Shown here in pieces: positions 1 to 9,372 of a DNA stretch of 39,989 nt. How positions within the stretch are numbered: position 1 is the stretch's first letter; each line of letters begins with the position of its first letter. The notes under the pieces were generated by a model. It searched no databases. It was not told the origin of the DNA and saw only the letters and a list, made by a program, of their open reading frames with translations. Source of the stretch: an uncultured Bacteroides sp. (lineage in GTDB: Bacteria; Bacteroidota; Bacteroidia; Bacteroidales; Bacteroidaceae); the NCBI GenBank assembly GCA_947074275.1, contig CAMTPA010000027.1, forward strand, positions 1 through 39,989. The letters are read 5' to 3'. The translations under genes and the position numbers were made by a program.

Positions 1-14
1 AAAGGATTATCGCT

Positions 15-2846
15 ATGGAATATAATTTCAGAGAGATTGAAAAGAAGTGGCAAAAACAGTGGGTGGAAGACCGCACCTACCAAGTGAAAGAGGATGCTTC
101 GAAAGAGAAATTTTATGTGCTCAATATGTTCCCTTACCCATCGGGGGCAGGGCTTCACGTGGGTCATCCGTTGGGCTACATCGCATCGGATATTTATGCG
201 CGCTACAAAAGGCTGAACGGATTTAACGTGCTCAACCCAATGGGCTACGACGCTTACGGGCTTCCTGCCGAGCAATATGCCATACAGACAGGACAACACC
301 CTGCGATAACCACCGTCAACAACATCAACCGCTACCGCGAACAGCTCGACAAAATCGGGTTCTGCTTCGACTGGAGCCGCGAAATACGCACCTGCGAACC
401 CGAATATTACCACTGGACACAATGGGCTTTTATGCAAATGTTCGACAGCTACTACTGCACCAAATGCCAAAAAGCACAACCCATAGCTTCGCTGGTGGCA
501 CACTTCAACGAAGCGGGAACTGATGGCATATCGGCAGCTTGCAGCGAAGAGATGGAGTTTAGCGCAGAAGAGTGGAAAGCTAAATCGGAGAAAGAACAGC
601 AAGAGACGCTGATGAACTACCGCATAGCCTACCTGGGCAACACGATGGTGAACTGGTGTCCCGAACTGGGCACGGTGCTTGCCAACGACGAGGTAGTAGA
701 CGGCGTGAGCGAACGTGGTGGTTTTCCGGTGGTGCAAAAGGTGATGCGCCAATGGTGCTTGCGTGTGTCGGCCTATGCACAACGCTTGCTCGACGGACTG
801 GACAAAGTAGACTGGACCGACTCACTGAAAGAGACCCAACGCAACTGGATAGGTAGAAGCGAAGGGGCTGAGATGCAATTTAAAGTGAAAGATTCGGATG
901 TTGAATTTACAATATTTACCACCCGTGCCGACACGGTGTTTGGCGTGACCTTTATGGTGCTTGCCCCCGAAAGCGAACTGGTGGCACAACTCACCACACC
1001 TGCCCAAAAAGCAGAGGTAGACGCTTACATAGAGCGCACCAAAAAACGCACCGAACGCGAACGCATTGCCGACCGCAGCGTGAGTGGCGTGTTCTCGGGA
1101 AGCTATGCCATCAATCCACTTACTCACGAAGCCATCCCTGTGTGGATAAGCGACTATGTGCTGGCTGGATATGGCACGGGAGCTATTATGGCAGTGCCTG
1201 CCCACGATAGCCGCGACTACGCTTTTGCCAAACATTTTGGCTTGGAGATACGCCCACTCATCGAAGGATGCGACGTGAGCGAAGAGAGCTTTGATGCCAA
1301 AGAGGGCATTATGATGAACTCACCTCGACCCAGTACCGAAGAGGGTGGATTGGTATTGAACGGGCTGACCGTGAAAAAGGCGATAGCCAAAACCAAACAA
1401 TACATTGAAGAGAGTGGACTGGGACGTGTGAAGGTGAACTTCCGCTTGCGCGATGCCATCTTCAGCCGTCAACGCTACTGGGGCGAACCATTCCCCGTAT
1501 ACTACAAGGATGGTATGCCTTATATGATTGATGAATCGGCACTTCCGCTCGAACTGCCCGAAGTGGAGAAATTCCTTCCCACCGAAACGGGCGAACCTCC
1601 GTTGGGTCACGCCAAAGTGTGGGCTTGGGACACAGCAAACAAGCAGGTGGTAGAAAACACGAAGATAGACCACGTGACGGTATTTCCGCTGGAACTGAAC
1701 ACAATGCCCGGCTTTGCTGGTTCATCGGCCTACTACCTACGCTATATGGATCCGCACGACAAGAAAGCGTTGGTGGCTCCCGAAATAGACCAATACTGGC
1801 GCAATGTAGACCTCTATGTAGGAGGAACAGAACACGCTACGGGGCACTTGATTTACTCGCGTTATTGGAACAAATTCCTTCACGACATCAATGTGTCGGT
1901 GGTAGAAGAACCTTTCCAAAAGTTGGTGAACCAAGGGATGATTCAAGGACGAAGCAATTTTGTGTATCGCATCAAAGATACCAACACCTTTGTGTCGCTT
2001 CACCTGAAAGAGCAATACGAAACCACCCAGCTACACGTGGATGTAAACATCGTGTCGAACGATGTGCTCGATGTGGAAGCTTTCAAAGCGTGGCGACCCG
2101 AATATGCTACGGCCGAATTTATCCTCGAAGAGGGCAAATACATCTGCGGATGGGCGGTAGAGAAAATGAGCAAATCGATGTTCAACGTGGTGAACCCCGA
2201 TATGATTGTAGACAAATATGGTGCCGACACGCTTCGTATGTACGAAATGTTTCTTGGCCCATTGGAGCAATCGAAACCGTGGGACACAAACGGCATTGAC
2301 GGTGTACACCGTTTCATCCGTAAATTCTGGACTCTGTTCTACAACCGCGATGGACAATACATTGTGAACAACGACCCTGCCAGCAAAGAAGAGCTGAAAT
2401 CGCTGCACAAGCTTATCAAAAAAGTGAGTGGCGACATTGAGCAATTCTCATACAACACATCGGTGAGCGCATTTATGATTTGCGTGAACGAACTGTTTAC
2501 CTTGAAATGCTACAAAAAAGAGATTCTTGAACAATTGGTGATAGTGCTCGCTCCTTTCGCTCCACACGTGTGCGAAGAGCTTTGGCACACATTGGGACAC
2601 ACCACCACCGTGTGCGATGCCCAATGGCCAGCTTTCAACGAAGAGTACCTGAAAGAAGACTCGGTGAACTACACCATCTCTTTCAACGGAAAGGCACGTT
2701 TCACAATGGAGTTTCCGGTAGATACCAACAACGAAGATATTCAGCTTGCCGTGCTATCGGACGAACGTTCGCAAAAGTGGACCGAAGGCAAAACACCCAA
2801 AAAGGTGATTGTGGTGCCTCGCAAAATTGTGAACATCGTGATTTAA
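15..2846 (+). CDS. leuS: Leucyl-tRNA synthetase
   Basis: Cytoplasmic class I aminoacyl-tRNA synthetase that charges tRNA-Leu with leucine using ATP. The 943-residue protein carries the HIGH signature as HVGH at residues 48-51, preceded by the typical YPSGAGL. The CP1 editing domain is marked by TTRADTVFG and by [15 protein letters not shown] around residues 390-405. The KMSKS loop is intact at residues 717-721. Length is slightly above the usual 800-870 residues, in line with Bacteroidota LeuRS enzymes that carry insertions. The ATG at 15 is preceded by AAAGGA. The reading frame is complete. The next gene starts 42 bases downstream on the same strand but has its own promoter-like element. Identity is certain; this is a housekeeping gene with no sign of damage. 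Confidence 0.98.
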   Translation: MEYNFREIEKKWQKQWVEDRTYQVKEDASKEKFYVLNMFPYPSGAGLHVGHPLGYIASDIYARYKRLNGFNVLNPMGYDAYGLPAEQYAIQTGQHPAITTVNNINRYREQLDKIGFCFDWSREIRTCEPEYYHWTQWAFMQMFDSYYCTKCQKAQPIASLVAHFNEAGTDGISAACSEEMEFSAEEWKAKSEKEQQETLMNYRIAYLGNTMVNWCPELGTVLANDEVVDGVSERGGFPVVQKVMRQWCLRVSAYAQRLLDGLDKVDWTDSLKETQRNWIGRSEGAEMQFKVKDSDVEFTIFTTRADTVFGVTFMVLAPESELVAQLTTPAQKAEVDAYIERTKKRTERERIADRSVSGVFSGSYAINPLTHEAIPVWISDYVLAGYGTGAIMAVPAHDSRDYAFAKHFGLEIRPLIEGCDVSEESFDAKEGIMMNSPRPSTEEGGLVLNGLTVKKAIAKTKQYIEESGLGRVKVNFRLRDAIFSRQRYWGEPFPVYYKDGMPYMIDESALPLELPEVEKFLPTETGEPPLGHAKVWAWDTANKQVVENTKIDHVTVFPLELNTMPGFAGSSAYYLRYMDPHDKKALVAPEIDQYWRNVDLYVGGTEHATGHLIYSRYWNKFLHDINVSVVEEPFQKLVNQGMIQGRSNFVYRIKDTNTFVSLHLKEQYETTQLHVDVNIVSNDVLDVEAFKAWRPEYATAEFILEEGKYICGWAVEKMSKSMFNVVNPDMIVDKYGADTLRMYEMFLGPLEQSKPWDTNGIDGVHRFIRKFWTLFYNRDGQYIVNNDPASKEELKSLHKLIKKVSGDIEQFSYNTSVSAFMICVNELFTLKCYKKEILEQLVIVLAPFAPHVCEELWHTLGHTTTVCDAQWPAFNEEYLKEDSVNYTISFNGKARFTMEFPVDTNNEDIQLAVLSDERSQKWTEGKTPKKVIVVPRKIVNIVI

Positions 2847-2863
2847 CTCTTTCCTCCTTCGTT

Positions 2864-2871
2864 TATTTTTG
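2864..2871 (+). promoter_or_regulatory. Putative Bacteroidota -7 promoter element (TATTTTTG)
   Basis: The word TATTTTTG matches the Bacteroides -7 consensus TAnnTTTG and lies 17 bases upstream of the ATG at 2889. It would give the YitT-like gene its own transcript after leuS. No clear -33 TTTG box at good spacing was found, so this is a motif match only. Confidence 0.35.
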
Positions 2872-2888
2872 ACATTATAAAACTATAT

Positions 2889-3785
2889 ATGTACAAACCA
2901 ACAAAAGCCGAAATGATGAGAGATGTAAGAGATTACATCTTCATCACTTTCGGGTTATTTCTTTACTCATTGGGATGGGCCGCTTTTTTGCTACCCTACC
3001 AAATTACTACCGGTGGCACTACGGGTATCGGTGCTATTATCTATTATTCTACTGGGTTTCCACTACAATATTCCTACTTCTTAATCAATGCCGTGCTGAT
3101 GGCTTTCGCTTTCAAAATATTGGGGCCACGCTTCAGCATCAAAACGTGTTACGCTATTTTTATGATGACCTTTTTGCTGGGCTTTTTGCAAAAGGTGGTG
3201 AATGGAGCAGATGGCATTCCACCACTGTTGGTAGGCGAAGGACAAGACTTTATGGCTTGCTTGATTGGTGCCACAATGTGCGGCATCGGGCTGGGAGTGG
3301 TGTTCAACTGCAACGGTAGCACAGGCGGAACAGATATTATAGCCGCCATTGTGAACAAGTATCGCGACATTACTTTGGGCCGTATGATTATGATATGCGA
3401 CGTGGTTATCATCCTCTCTTGCTACTTCATCTTTCACGACTGGAAACGAGTGATATTTGGTTTTGTCACGCTTTTTGTCATCGGCTTTGTGCTCGACTAC
3501 ATCGTGAACAGTGCTCGCCAATCGGTTCAGTTTTTTATCTACTCCAAAGAGTATGAAAAAATAGCCCAACGCATCATCAATGAAACCAAACGTGGGGTGA
3601 CCATCTTGGACGGCACAGGAGGATATAGCAAAAAACCCGTGAAAGTGCTTGTGGTGCTTGCCTACAAACGTCAGTCGGTAGAGATATTCCGATTGGTGAA
3701 AGATATAGACCCCGACGCTTTCATCTCGCAAAGCTCGGTAATTGGTGTGTATGGCGAAGGCTTTGATAAGATTAAAGTGAAATAG
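2889..3785 (+). CDS. YitT family integral membrane protein (DUF2179 C-terminus)
   Basis: This 298-residue protein has the YitT architecture. The N-terminal two thirds contain about five hydrophobic membrane segments with the family-like stretches ITTGGTTGIGAII (about residues 40-52) and GSTGGTDIIAAIVNKY (about 143-158). The C-terminal 85 or so residues form the soluble DUF2179 domain, recognisable by RGVTILDGTGGYS and the final VIGVYGEGFDKIK. The family is found in the bacterial inner membrane; its transported substrate or function is not established, so none is assigned. The start is the ATG at 2889. It lies between leuS and a small cupin gene on the same strand, 27 bases before the cupin start. 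Confidence 0.88.
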   Translation: MYKPTKAEMMRDVRDYIFITFGLFLYSLGWAAFLLPYQITTGGTTGIGAIIYYSTGFPLQYSYFLINAVLMAFAFKILGPRFSIKTCYAIFMMTFLLGFLQKVVNGADGIPPLLVGEGQDFMACLIGATMCGIGLGVVFNCNGSTGGTDIIAAIVNKYRDITLGRMIMICDVVIILSCYFIFHDWKRVIFGFVTLFVIGFVLDYIVNSARQSVQFFIYSKEYEKIAQRIINETKRGVTILDGTGGYSKKPVKVLVVLAYKRQSVEIFRLVKDIDPDAFISQSSVIGVYGEGFDKIKVK

Positions 3786-3812
3786 ACGAACGTTTATAAA
3801 AACAAAGGTAAT

Positions 3813-4169
3813 ATGAAGTTGAAACAAGTGACCTCAGAAGTGTTATTGGAAACATCGCAATCGTGGGATGGGGCAGAACTACCCGCTTACCCCACTGGTA
3901 CTCCCAAAATCACTATCGTGAAAACATCCATTCCACCCAATACCAAATTACAACCACATCGCCACTCCATCATCAATTGTGGAGTGGTGATGAAAGGAAC
4001 ACTCAAAGTGATAAAAAGCGATGGACAAGAGATGACAATCACTCAAGGTGATGCCGCATCCGAAGTGATAGGCGATGTACACTATGCCATCAACGAAGGA
4101 GATGAAACAGTGGAACTCATCGTGTTTTATGCAGGAGACAAAGAGGCTCCTTTATCGATTAAACCCTGA
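3813..4169 (+). CDS. Small cupin-domain protein
   Basis: A 118-residue single-domain cupin. The metal-binding motif 1 is visible as PNTKLQPHRHSIINCGVVMKG (about residues 38-58), with two histidines of the H-x-H pair and a conserved glycine. Motif 2 is visible near residues 85-100 (GDVHYAINEGDE), containing a further histidine. There is no signal peptide, so it is likely cytoplasmic. The substrate cannot be told from sequence; stand-alone cupins include sugar isomerases, dioxygenases and simple binding proteins. The ATG at 3813 follows the purine-rich AAAGGTAAT. The stop lies three bases before the RdgB start, so the two genes are probably co-transcribed, though this need not mean a shared pathway. 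Confidence 0.85.
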   Translation: MKLKQVTSEVLLETSQSWDGAELPAYPTGTPKITIVKTSIPPNTKLQPHRHSIINCGVVMKGTLKVIKSDGQEMTITQGDAASEVIGDVHYAINEGDETVELIVFYAGDKEAPLSIKP

Positions 4170-4172
4170 TTT

Positions 4173-4760
4173 ATGAAACAAAAACTTGTATTCGCTACCA
4201 ACAACGCTCACAAACTGAGCGAAGTATCGGCCATATTGGGCGATAAGATAGAACTTCTTAGCCTGAATGACATAGACTGCCAAGACGATATTCCCGAAAC
4301 TGCCGACACGCTCGAAGGAAACGCTCTGATGAAGGCTCGCTACATCTACAACAAGTATCAACAAAATTGCTTTGCCGACGACACCGGACTGGAGGTAGAG
4401 GCTCTGAACGGCGCACCCGGTATCTATTCGGCGCGCTATGCCGAGGGAGAAAGCCACAACTCGGAAGCCAATATGAAAAAACTACTTGCCAACTTGGAGG
4501 GTGAAACCAACCGAAAGGCTCAGTTTCGCACCGTAGTAGCGGTTATCATCGACGGCAAAGAGCATCTGTTTGAAGGTGTAGTAAAAGGAAACATCATCGA
4601 AAACAAACGTGGCACAACGGGTTTTGGATACGACCCCATCTTTGTGCCCGAAGAGCATAACAAAACCTTTGCAGAACTTGGCGATGAGGTGAAAAATCGA
4701 ATAAGCCACCGTTCGAGAGCAGTTGAAAAACTCTGCAAATTCCTGACACTGATACAATAA
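4173..4760 (+). CDS. rdgB: RdgB/HAM1 non-canonical purine NTP pyrophosphatase
   Basis: Cytoplasmic house-cleaning enzyme that hydrolyses dITP, ITP and XTP to monophosphate and pyrophosphate, keeping deaminated purines out of nucleic acids. The 195-residue length is typical. Family motifs are present: FATNNAHK at residues 7-14 (phosphate binding), FADDTGLEV with catalytic/metal-binding acidic residues D69 and D70, SARYAG-like SARYAEG near 86-92, [11 protein letters not shown] near 150, and the terminal SHR motif in NRISHRSRA. It follows the cupin gene after three bases, indicating translational coupling. Nothing is missing or odd in the frame. Confidence 0.95.
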   Translation: MKQKLVFATNNAHKLSEVSAILGDKIELLSLNDIDCQDDIPETADTLEGNALMKARYIYNKYQQNCFADDTGLEVEALNGAPGIYSARYAEGESHNSEANMKKLLANLEGETNRKAQFRTVVAVIIDGKEHLFEGVVKGNIIENKRGTTGFGYDPIFVPEEHNKTFAELGDEVKNRISHRSRAVEKLCKFLTLIQ

Positions 4761-4805
4761 ACAGGGTGTTAATAAGTTTATTAATAAAAAAGTAGATACT
4801 CACTT

Positions 4806-7121
4806 ATGATATACAAAAAGAGAATCAGTTGCGCAGCCGCTTTTTTATTAATAAACCTGCTCGTCACACTTCACGCACAACACGCTATCGGCACTTGGCA
4901 AAGCTATTTGTCGTATCAACGCCCCACACTCGTAGAACCTGCCGGAAATATAATCTACGCCGTAGGAAATGGTGGACTATACTCATACGATAAAGAAGAT
5001 GAAAGTGTGCATCGCTACTCAAAACATCAACCATTGAGCGATTCGGATATTTCACTCATCGGCTACTCTAAAAGCAACAAAACACTACTCATTGTCTATT
5101 CCAACTACAACATCGACCTCTTGGTGAACGATGAAGATTGCTACAACCTACCCGACTACAAGGATAAGAATATGACTCAAGATAAGACGGTAAACGCTAT
5201 ATCTTTCGATGGAGACAATGCTTATCTGTCTACCTCGTTTGGTGTGATTGTTGTAAATCTGAAACGAAAAGAAATAAGCAACACCTACAATCTGAACCGA
5301 AAGGTAAACGATTGTGCTTTGCTCGATAACCGAATCTATGCTGCTACTGCCGATGGGTTGTTCACAGCGTTATCAACAGATAATTTATTGGATGTTAATA
5401 ACTGGAAACAGGTTTCAGAAAGCAATTATACCCGTTTGGTAGTGTATGACGGAGAGTTAGTGGGCATTATCCCCAGTGGTGGAGTGAATGTTATCAACAG
5501 GGATGATTTTAACAACCGAAGAGTGGTGAATGGCACCTACAACTACTTGTATGTATATGGCGACAAACTACTTGCAGGCACCAACGGAGCTTTGGTATTG
5601 TTTGATAATATCAATAAGTATTACTATCTGTCGCCGGGTATGAACATCTCCAACATCAGCTACGAAAACGGCATTTACTGGGTAGCTCGATTTGAAAGCG
5701 GACTAAGTGGATATAGATTCAACGATACCGACCGCACATTTACTCCCGTGGTTTCGTCTATCATCCCCGATAGCCCCGTGCGCAATCTTTTCTATTACAT
5801 GGATTTTGCTGGCGATAGATTGCTCGTAGCTGGCGGTGGCATCAATGTAGATAGATATTGGCGCAGAGGAACTGTGATGATGCTCGAAAACAACAGCTGG
5901 ACCAACTTTCAAGAGGATGGGGTGTATGAGCAATCGGGTGTGTCATTTCACGATGCTACCAGCGTGGTGCAAGACCCCTTGGATGAGAGAAGACACTACG
6001 TGTCGTCGGCCGGACAGGGCGTGTATGAGTTTTACGACGGACAGTTTGTGAAGCTTTATAGCATTGACAACAGCACCCTCGAAAGCTCTATCACAGGCAG
6101 CAAAGTGTATGTGCGTACCAACGGAATGATATACGACAAGAGTGGAAACCTCTATGTGCTCAACACGGGCAGAGATGTGACCAACAACATTCAGATTCTT
6201 ACTGCCGACAATCGCTGGGTGCCGCTTCATTATCCAGCTATCAATAATAAAAACAACCTAAGCCGCTCGCTATTCGACCGCAGAGGAAACCTGTGGGCTA
6301 TCTCTACGTGGCAGCTCGACAACGGTATTTTTTGTGTGGATATGAACGGAACACCCGAAAATACAAGTGATGATCGCTCTAAGTTTGTGAGTAGCTTTTA
6401 CAACCAAGATGGCACACTGCTCAATCACAGAGGCATCTATTGCATTGCCGAAGATAAAGATGGAGTGATTTGGGCTGGCACAGGTCAAGGGCCTATCGTG
6501 CTCAACAGTCCTTCGCGCTTTTTCGACGATGGCTATTACTGCACCCAAATAAAAGTGCCACGCAGCGACAATAGCAATTTAGCCGATTTTCTTTTGGCAA
6601 ACGACCAGATAAACGCCATTGCCATAGATGGTGGAAATAGAAAATGGATTGGCACGGAAGCAAACGGGGTTTATCTACTTAGCCCCGATGGTTTGGAAAC
6701 AATACACCACTTCACCGAAGAGAACAGCCCTTTGCCTTCAAACTGTGTCACCTCCATCGCCATACATCCCAAGACCGACCAAGTTTACTTCGGCACACTC
6801 AAGGGGTTAGTATCATACCAAAGCGATGCACCCGAAGGTGAAACAAGCTTTGAAGACGACAATGTATATGCTTACCCAAATCCTGTTCATCCGGGCTACA
6901 CAGGCCCCATTGTGGTGACTGGGTTGATGCGCGACAGCAACATAAAGATAACCAACATCAGTGGCAAGTTAGTGTATGAAGGCACATCGGTTGGTGGACA
7001 ATTTACGTGGGATGGACGCAATATGCAAGGCAATCGAGTGGCTTCGGGCATTTACTTTGTGCTGGCTGCCGACGCTGAAGGCAAAGAGGGAATTGCTACC
7101 AAGATTATGATTATCAAATAA
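4806..7121 (+). CDS. porZ: PorZ-like two-propeller protein of the type IX secretion system
   Basis: A 771-residue secreted protein with a signal peptide ending near LHAQHA (about residue 26). The mature N-terminus, GTWQSYLSYQRPTLV followed by IYAVGNGGLYSYDKED, is characteristic of PorZ, the attachment-complex subunit of the Bacteroidota T9SS. Repeated blade-like units resembling two-component-regulator propeller repeats run through the protein (for example GVIWAGTGQGPIVLN and RKWIGTEANGVYLL). The C-terminal 80 or so residues form a T9SS type A sorting domain: AYPNPVHPG, then ITNISGKLVYEG, TWDGRNMQGNRVASGIYF and a terminal KIMIIK. P. gingivalis PorZ is of nearly the same size. It would sit on the cell surface and act with PorU in cargo maturation. 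The assignment rests on architecture and the N-terminal motif; no other T9SS gene is in the window. Confidence 0.82.
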   Translation: MIYKKRISCAAAFLLINLLVTLHAQHAIGTWQSYLSYQRPTLVEPAGNIIYAVGNGGLYSYDKEDESVHRYSKHQPLSDSDISLIGYSKSNKTLLIVYSNYNIDLLVNDEDCYNLPDYKDKNMTQDKTVNAISFDGDNAYLSTSFGVIVVNLKRKEISNTYNLNRKVNDCALLDNRIYAATADGLFTALSTDNLLDVNNWKQVSESNYTRLVVYDGELVGIIPSGGVNVINRDDFNNRRVVNGTYNYLYVYGDKLLAGTNGALVLFDNINKYYYLSPGMNISNISYENGIYWVARFESGLSGYRFNDTDRTFTPVVSSIIPDSPVRNLFYYMDFAGDRLLVAGGGINVDRYWRRGTVMMLENNSWTNFQEDGVYEQSGVSFHDATSVVQDPLDERRHYVSSAGQGVYEFYDGQFVKLYSIDNSTLESSITGSKVYVRTNGMIYDKSGNLYVLNTGRDVTNNIQILTADNRWVPLHYPAINNKNNLSRSLFDRRGNLWAISTWQLDNGIFCVDMNGTPENTSDDRSKFVSSFYNQDGTLLNHRGIYCIAEDKDGVIWAGTGQGPIVLNSPSRFFDDGYYCTQIKVPRSDNSNLADFLLANDQINAIAIDGGNRKWIGTEANGVYLLSPDGLETIHHFTEENSPLPSNCVTSIAIHPKTDQVYFGTLKGLVSYQSDAPEGETSFEDDNVYAYPNPVHPGYTGPIVVTGLMRDSNIKITNISGKLVYEGTSVGGQFTWDGRNMQGNRVASGIYFVLAADAEGKEGIATKIMIIK

Positions 7122-7127
7122 ACAGAA

Positions 7128-7762
7128 CTAATTAAAACCAACTACTCTAAAAGTTATCCTAAATAAATTATTTTTGTTTGGGATTCTTTTAGATAACTCT
7201 TGCCCATCTATTCTACAATTTCGGTAGCCAAGCAAAGGGTCGCACCATTCATATCCAAAACCAAGAAAAAGTTTCAGCATATTTTTATCACGAACTATAT
7301 CATAATAAATTCCGACATCGGCAAATGCACCCGGAGTAAATTTTGTAAAACAATACTTCCCAACCGATTCTATTATTGGGTCGGTTCTTGTAGCTTTATC
7401 TAAAGTGACATAACTCAATGGAACAGGCTCGAAGAAAAAAGCTGCATTGGCATAAATTCCTGCTTTGCGAAAAATAGGAAGCATACAAGTAGCTGCCGAA
7501 ACCACGTTGATATGAGTAGTATTATCTTCTTCAAAACTATACTTGGTATATCATCTATTTGGCTATAAAGCAACATAGCACCTACCGAAACAGAAAAATA
7601 GTTTCCTATCAGCCAATTGTATGTCAAAGTAACATCGCCCATAAAGCTTCCATATTGAGCATTGTACATACCTATTTCTCCGCCAAATCCTTTTTTTACT
7701 TGTGAAGATAATTGCAAAGGAAAATAGATACATAGAGCTAATAATAGTAGTTTTTGTTTCAT
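7128..7762 (-). pseudogene. Outer-membrane beta-barrel-like protein, broken by a one-base frameshift
   Basis: Reading leftwards from the ATG at 7762, the protein starts with a signal peptide (MKQKLLLLALCIYFPLQLSSQ) and barrel-like strands (GGEIGMYNAQYGSFMGDVTLTYNW, here in two pieces on either side of GSFMG). Near 7530 that frame runs into unrelated residues. The continuation EEDNTTHINVVSAATC and a glycine/aromatic-rich C-terminus ending in FRITFRVVGFN appears one frame away, stopping at 7128. Adding one T (minus strand) to the four-T run at about 7534-7537 restores a single frame of about 211 residues. Both halves have alternating hydrophobic strands and the second ends with an aromatic-rich strand, so a small outer-membrane barrel is likely. 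Function is unknown. It may be a true pseudogene or a homopolymer sequencing error. It converges on porZ with seven bases between the stop codons. Confidence 0.7.
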
Positions 7763-7784
7763 AAAGAGATGATTTGAATCTTTA

Positions 7785-7843
7785 AACAAGAATCTCCACA
7801 ATTGCAACCGAAAAGAAAGATTGTAATTGTGGAGATTCTTGTT
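7785..7843 (-). repeat. Long perfect hairpin between nadA and the broken barrel gene
   Basis: The arms 7785-7803 and 7825-7843 are perfect 19-base inverted repeats (AACAAGAATCTCCACAATT and its complement). Four more pairs, one of them G-U, continue inward, leaving a 13-base loop. The hairpin begins 13 bases after the nadA stop codon and ends 22 bases before the ATG of the barrel gene on the same strand. It may act as the nadA terminator, but the T tract after it is weak (TTTAAAG), so a processing or mRNA-protecting role is equally possible. Confidence 0.7.
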
Positions 7844-7856
7844 AATAAGTAGTTTT

Positions 7857-8795
7857 TTATAAACCCAATTGTGCCGATATTTCCAACATTCGCTCAATGG
7901 GACGAATAGCTTTCTGTGCCACCGCTTGATCGACCACGATTTCGGGCGATTCATCTTTCAGGCAGTTATAAAGCTTTTCGAGCGTGTTTAGGCGCATAAA
8001 GCTACACTCATTGCAGGCACAAGTGCTATCGTTGGGAGGAGCAGGGATAAACACCTTTTCGGGGCACTTCTTTTGCATCTCGTGCAAGATGCCCGACTCG
8101 GTTGCCACTATAAACTCTTTCTTTTCGCTCTGTATAGCTGCTTTGAGCAACGCTGCTGTCGAACCTATCACATCGGCCAATGCAAGGATGGTGCTTTTGC
8201 ATTCGGGGTGAGCAAGCACCAGCGCATCGGGATGTTCTTTTTTCAACGCCACAATCTTTTCTACCGAAAACTGTTCGTGTACGTGGCACGCGCCATCCCA
8301 CAATTTCATTTCGCGTCCTGTGATTGAGTTTATATAATTGCCCAAATTACGGTCGGGGCCAAAGATAATTTTCTCGCCAGCAGGAAAACTCTCCACTATC
8401 TGACGTGCGTTGGTAGAGGTCACCACCACATCGGTCACGGCCTTTACGGCAGCGGTGGTGTTTACATACGAAATCACCGTGTGATCGGGGTGTTGCTCCA
8501 CAAAGGCTGTAAACCTATCGGATGGGCAGCTATCGGCAAGCGAGCACCCTGCTTCCATATCGGGCACCAGCACTTTTTTGGCTGGGCAAAGTATCTTGGC
8601 TGTTTCGCCCATAAAGTGTACGCCACACATCACGATAATATCCGCATCGGTCTTTGCTGCCCATTGAGCCAGCGCAAGGCTGTCTCCTACAAAGTCGGCA
8701 ATATCTTGTATCTCTCCCTGCTGGTAGTAGTGCGCCAATATCACGGCATTCTTCTCTTTCTTCAGCTTTTCAATAGCCTTTATGAGTTCATTCAT
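7857..8795 (-). CDS. nadA: Quinolinate synthase A
   Basis: Cytoplasmic [4Fe-4S] enzyme that condenses iminoaspartate with dihydroxyacetone phosphate to quinolinate in de novo NAD synthesis. The 312-residue protein has the three-fold pseudo-repeat of NadA: AHYYQQGEIQDIADFVGDSL at 21-40, then CGVHFMGETAKIL, and VLVPDMEAGCSLADSCP. Candidate cluster cysteines, spaced as in characterised enzymes, are C84, C170 (WDGACHVHE) and one of C259/C261/C264 in the CACNECSFM segment. HPEC at 196-199 is also family-typical. nadB and nadC are not in the window, so it is a lone nad gene here. It is divergent from the downstream methyltransferase gene across a long intergenic region. Confidence 0.96.
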   Translation of the reverse strand: MNELIKAIEKLKKEKNAVILAHYYQQGEIQDIADFVGDSLALAQWAAKTDADIIVMCGVHFMGETAKILCPAKKVLVPDMEAGCSLADSCPSDRFTAFVEQHPDHTVISYVNTTAAVKAVTDVVVTSTNARQIVESFPAGEKIIFGPDRNLGNYINSITGREMKLWDGACHVHEQFSVEKIVALKKEHPDALVLAHPECKSTILALADVIGSTAALLKAAIQSEKKEFIVATESGILHEMQKKCPEKVFIPAPPNDSTCACNECSFMRLNTLEKLYNCLKDESPEIVVDQAVAQKAIRPIERMLEISAQLGL

Positions 8796-9224
8796 AATAA
8801 ATTTATTTTCTCTTCTTTTCTTTTAAAAATCTATGGTAGTGATAATAGTCGGTTAATAGTGTTAGCAAATAGTGGCTTATTTTCTTGCATAAGAAGTTAT
8901 TAATATCTTGCGCAGAGTTATGAAATGGTTATGAACGAAACCAAAGTATCTTATCTGCTGATAATAAGTGTGCTATATTTGTCTATTAACAAACTGTTGA
9001 TAAGGCGCAAAGTTAAAAACTTTATGGATATAAACAGGTGGGAAAGTGCTGAAAAGTATGCTTAATAGTGAGTGGAAACTGATTGATTAATAATTTGGAT
9101 TGTTCATTACTCAATCGGCTTATAGATAGTTGTGAATAATGCAAGAACTATTTTTAAAAATCTTTTCGCAGGTTATTGACAAGTTTTCAACGGTTCTTAA
9201 CAGCTATATTGACAGGAAAACTAT

Positions 9225-9232
9225 TACTTTTG
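9225..9232 (+). promoter_or_regulatory. Putative -7 promoter element (TACTTTTG)
   Basis: TACTTTTG fits TAnnTTTG on the plus strand, about 140 bases before the methyltransferase ATG. If used, the transcript would carry both hairpins of 9248-9330 in its 5' leader. No convincing -33 box is seen. Confidence 0.3.
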
Positions 9233-9247
9233 TTTGTTCATAGCTAT

Positions 9248-9330
9248 ATCTACATACGTTGTTATATATGTAGATTTGACTTGCTAACTGTTCACATCCA
9301 ACGTGATAGATGTGAACAGTTAGCAAGTCA
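9248..9330 (+). repeat. Two adjacent hairpins, the second with a 22-bp perfect stem
   Basis: The first hairpin pairs ATCTACATA at 9248-9256 with TATGTAGAT at 9267-9275. The second pairs 9277-9298 with 9309-9330, a perfect 22-base inverted repeat around a 10-base loop. A third, imperfect copy of the arm (TGTGAACAGTTTGTAAGT) follows directly at 9333-9350 in direct orientation. No T tract follows, so this is not a normal terminator. It sits 40-125 bases upstream of the methyltransferase start. An operator for a dimeric regulator, a leader RNA structure or a replication-linked site are all possible. Confidence 0.75.
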
Positions 9331-9372
9331 GTTGTGAACAGTTTGTAAGTATATGATAATAAGATAGATAAG

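Larger units (their letters stand above)
8796..9372. other. 577-base AT-rich divergent intergenic region
   Basis: No credible gene or RNA was found here. It lies between nadA (-) and the methyltransferase gene (+). It holds one exact DnaA-box-type word TGTGAATAA at 9131-9139, near matches TGTTGATAA at 8995-9003 and TTATTGACA at 9173-9181, a promoter-like TACTTTTG at 9225-9232, and two adjacent hairpins at 9248-9330. The first 330 bases are AT-rich without clear repeats. Whether this is a leader/regulatory region or something larger such as an origin cannot be decided by eye. Confidence 0.6.

Noticed and set aside
1619..2299. 226-residue plus-strand open frame inside leuS
   Set aside because: It overlaps the certain leuS gene in another frame and its translation is Arg/Cys/His-rich without any domain.
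3081..3827. 248-residue minus-strand frame across the YitT-like gene
   Set aside because: Antisense to a recognisable membrane protein; His/Phe-rich composition is typical of a shadow frame.
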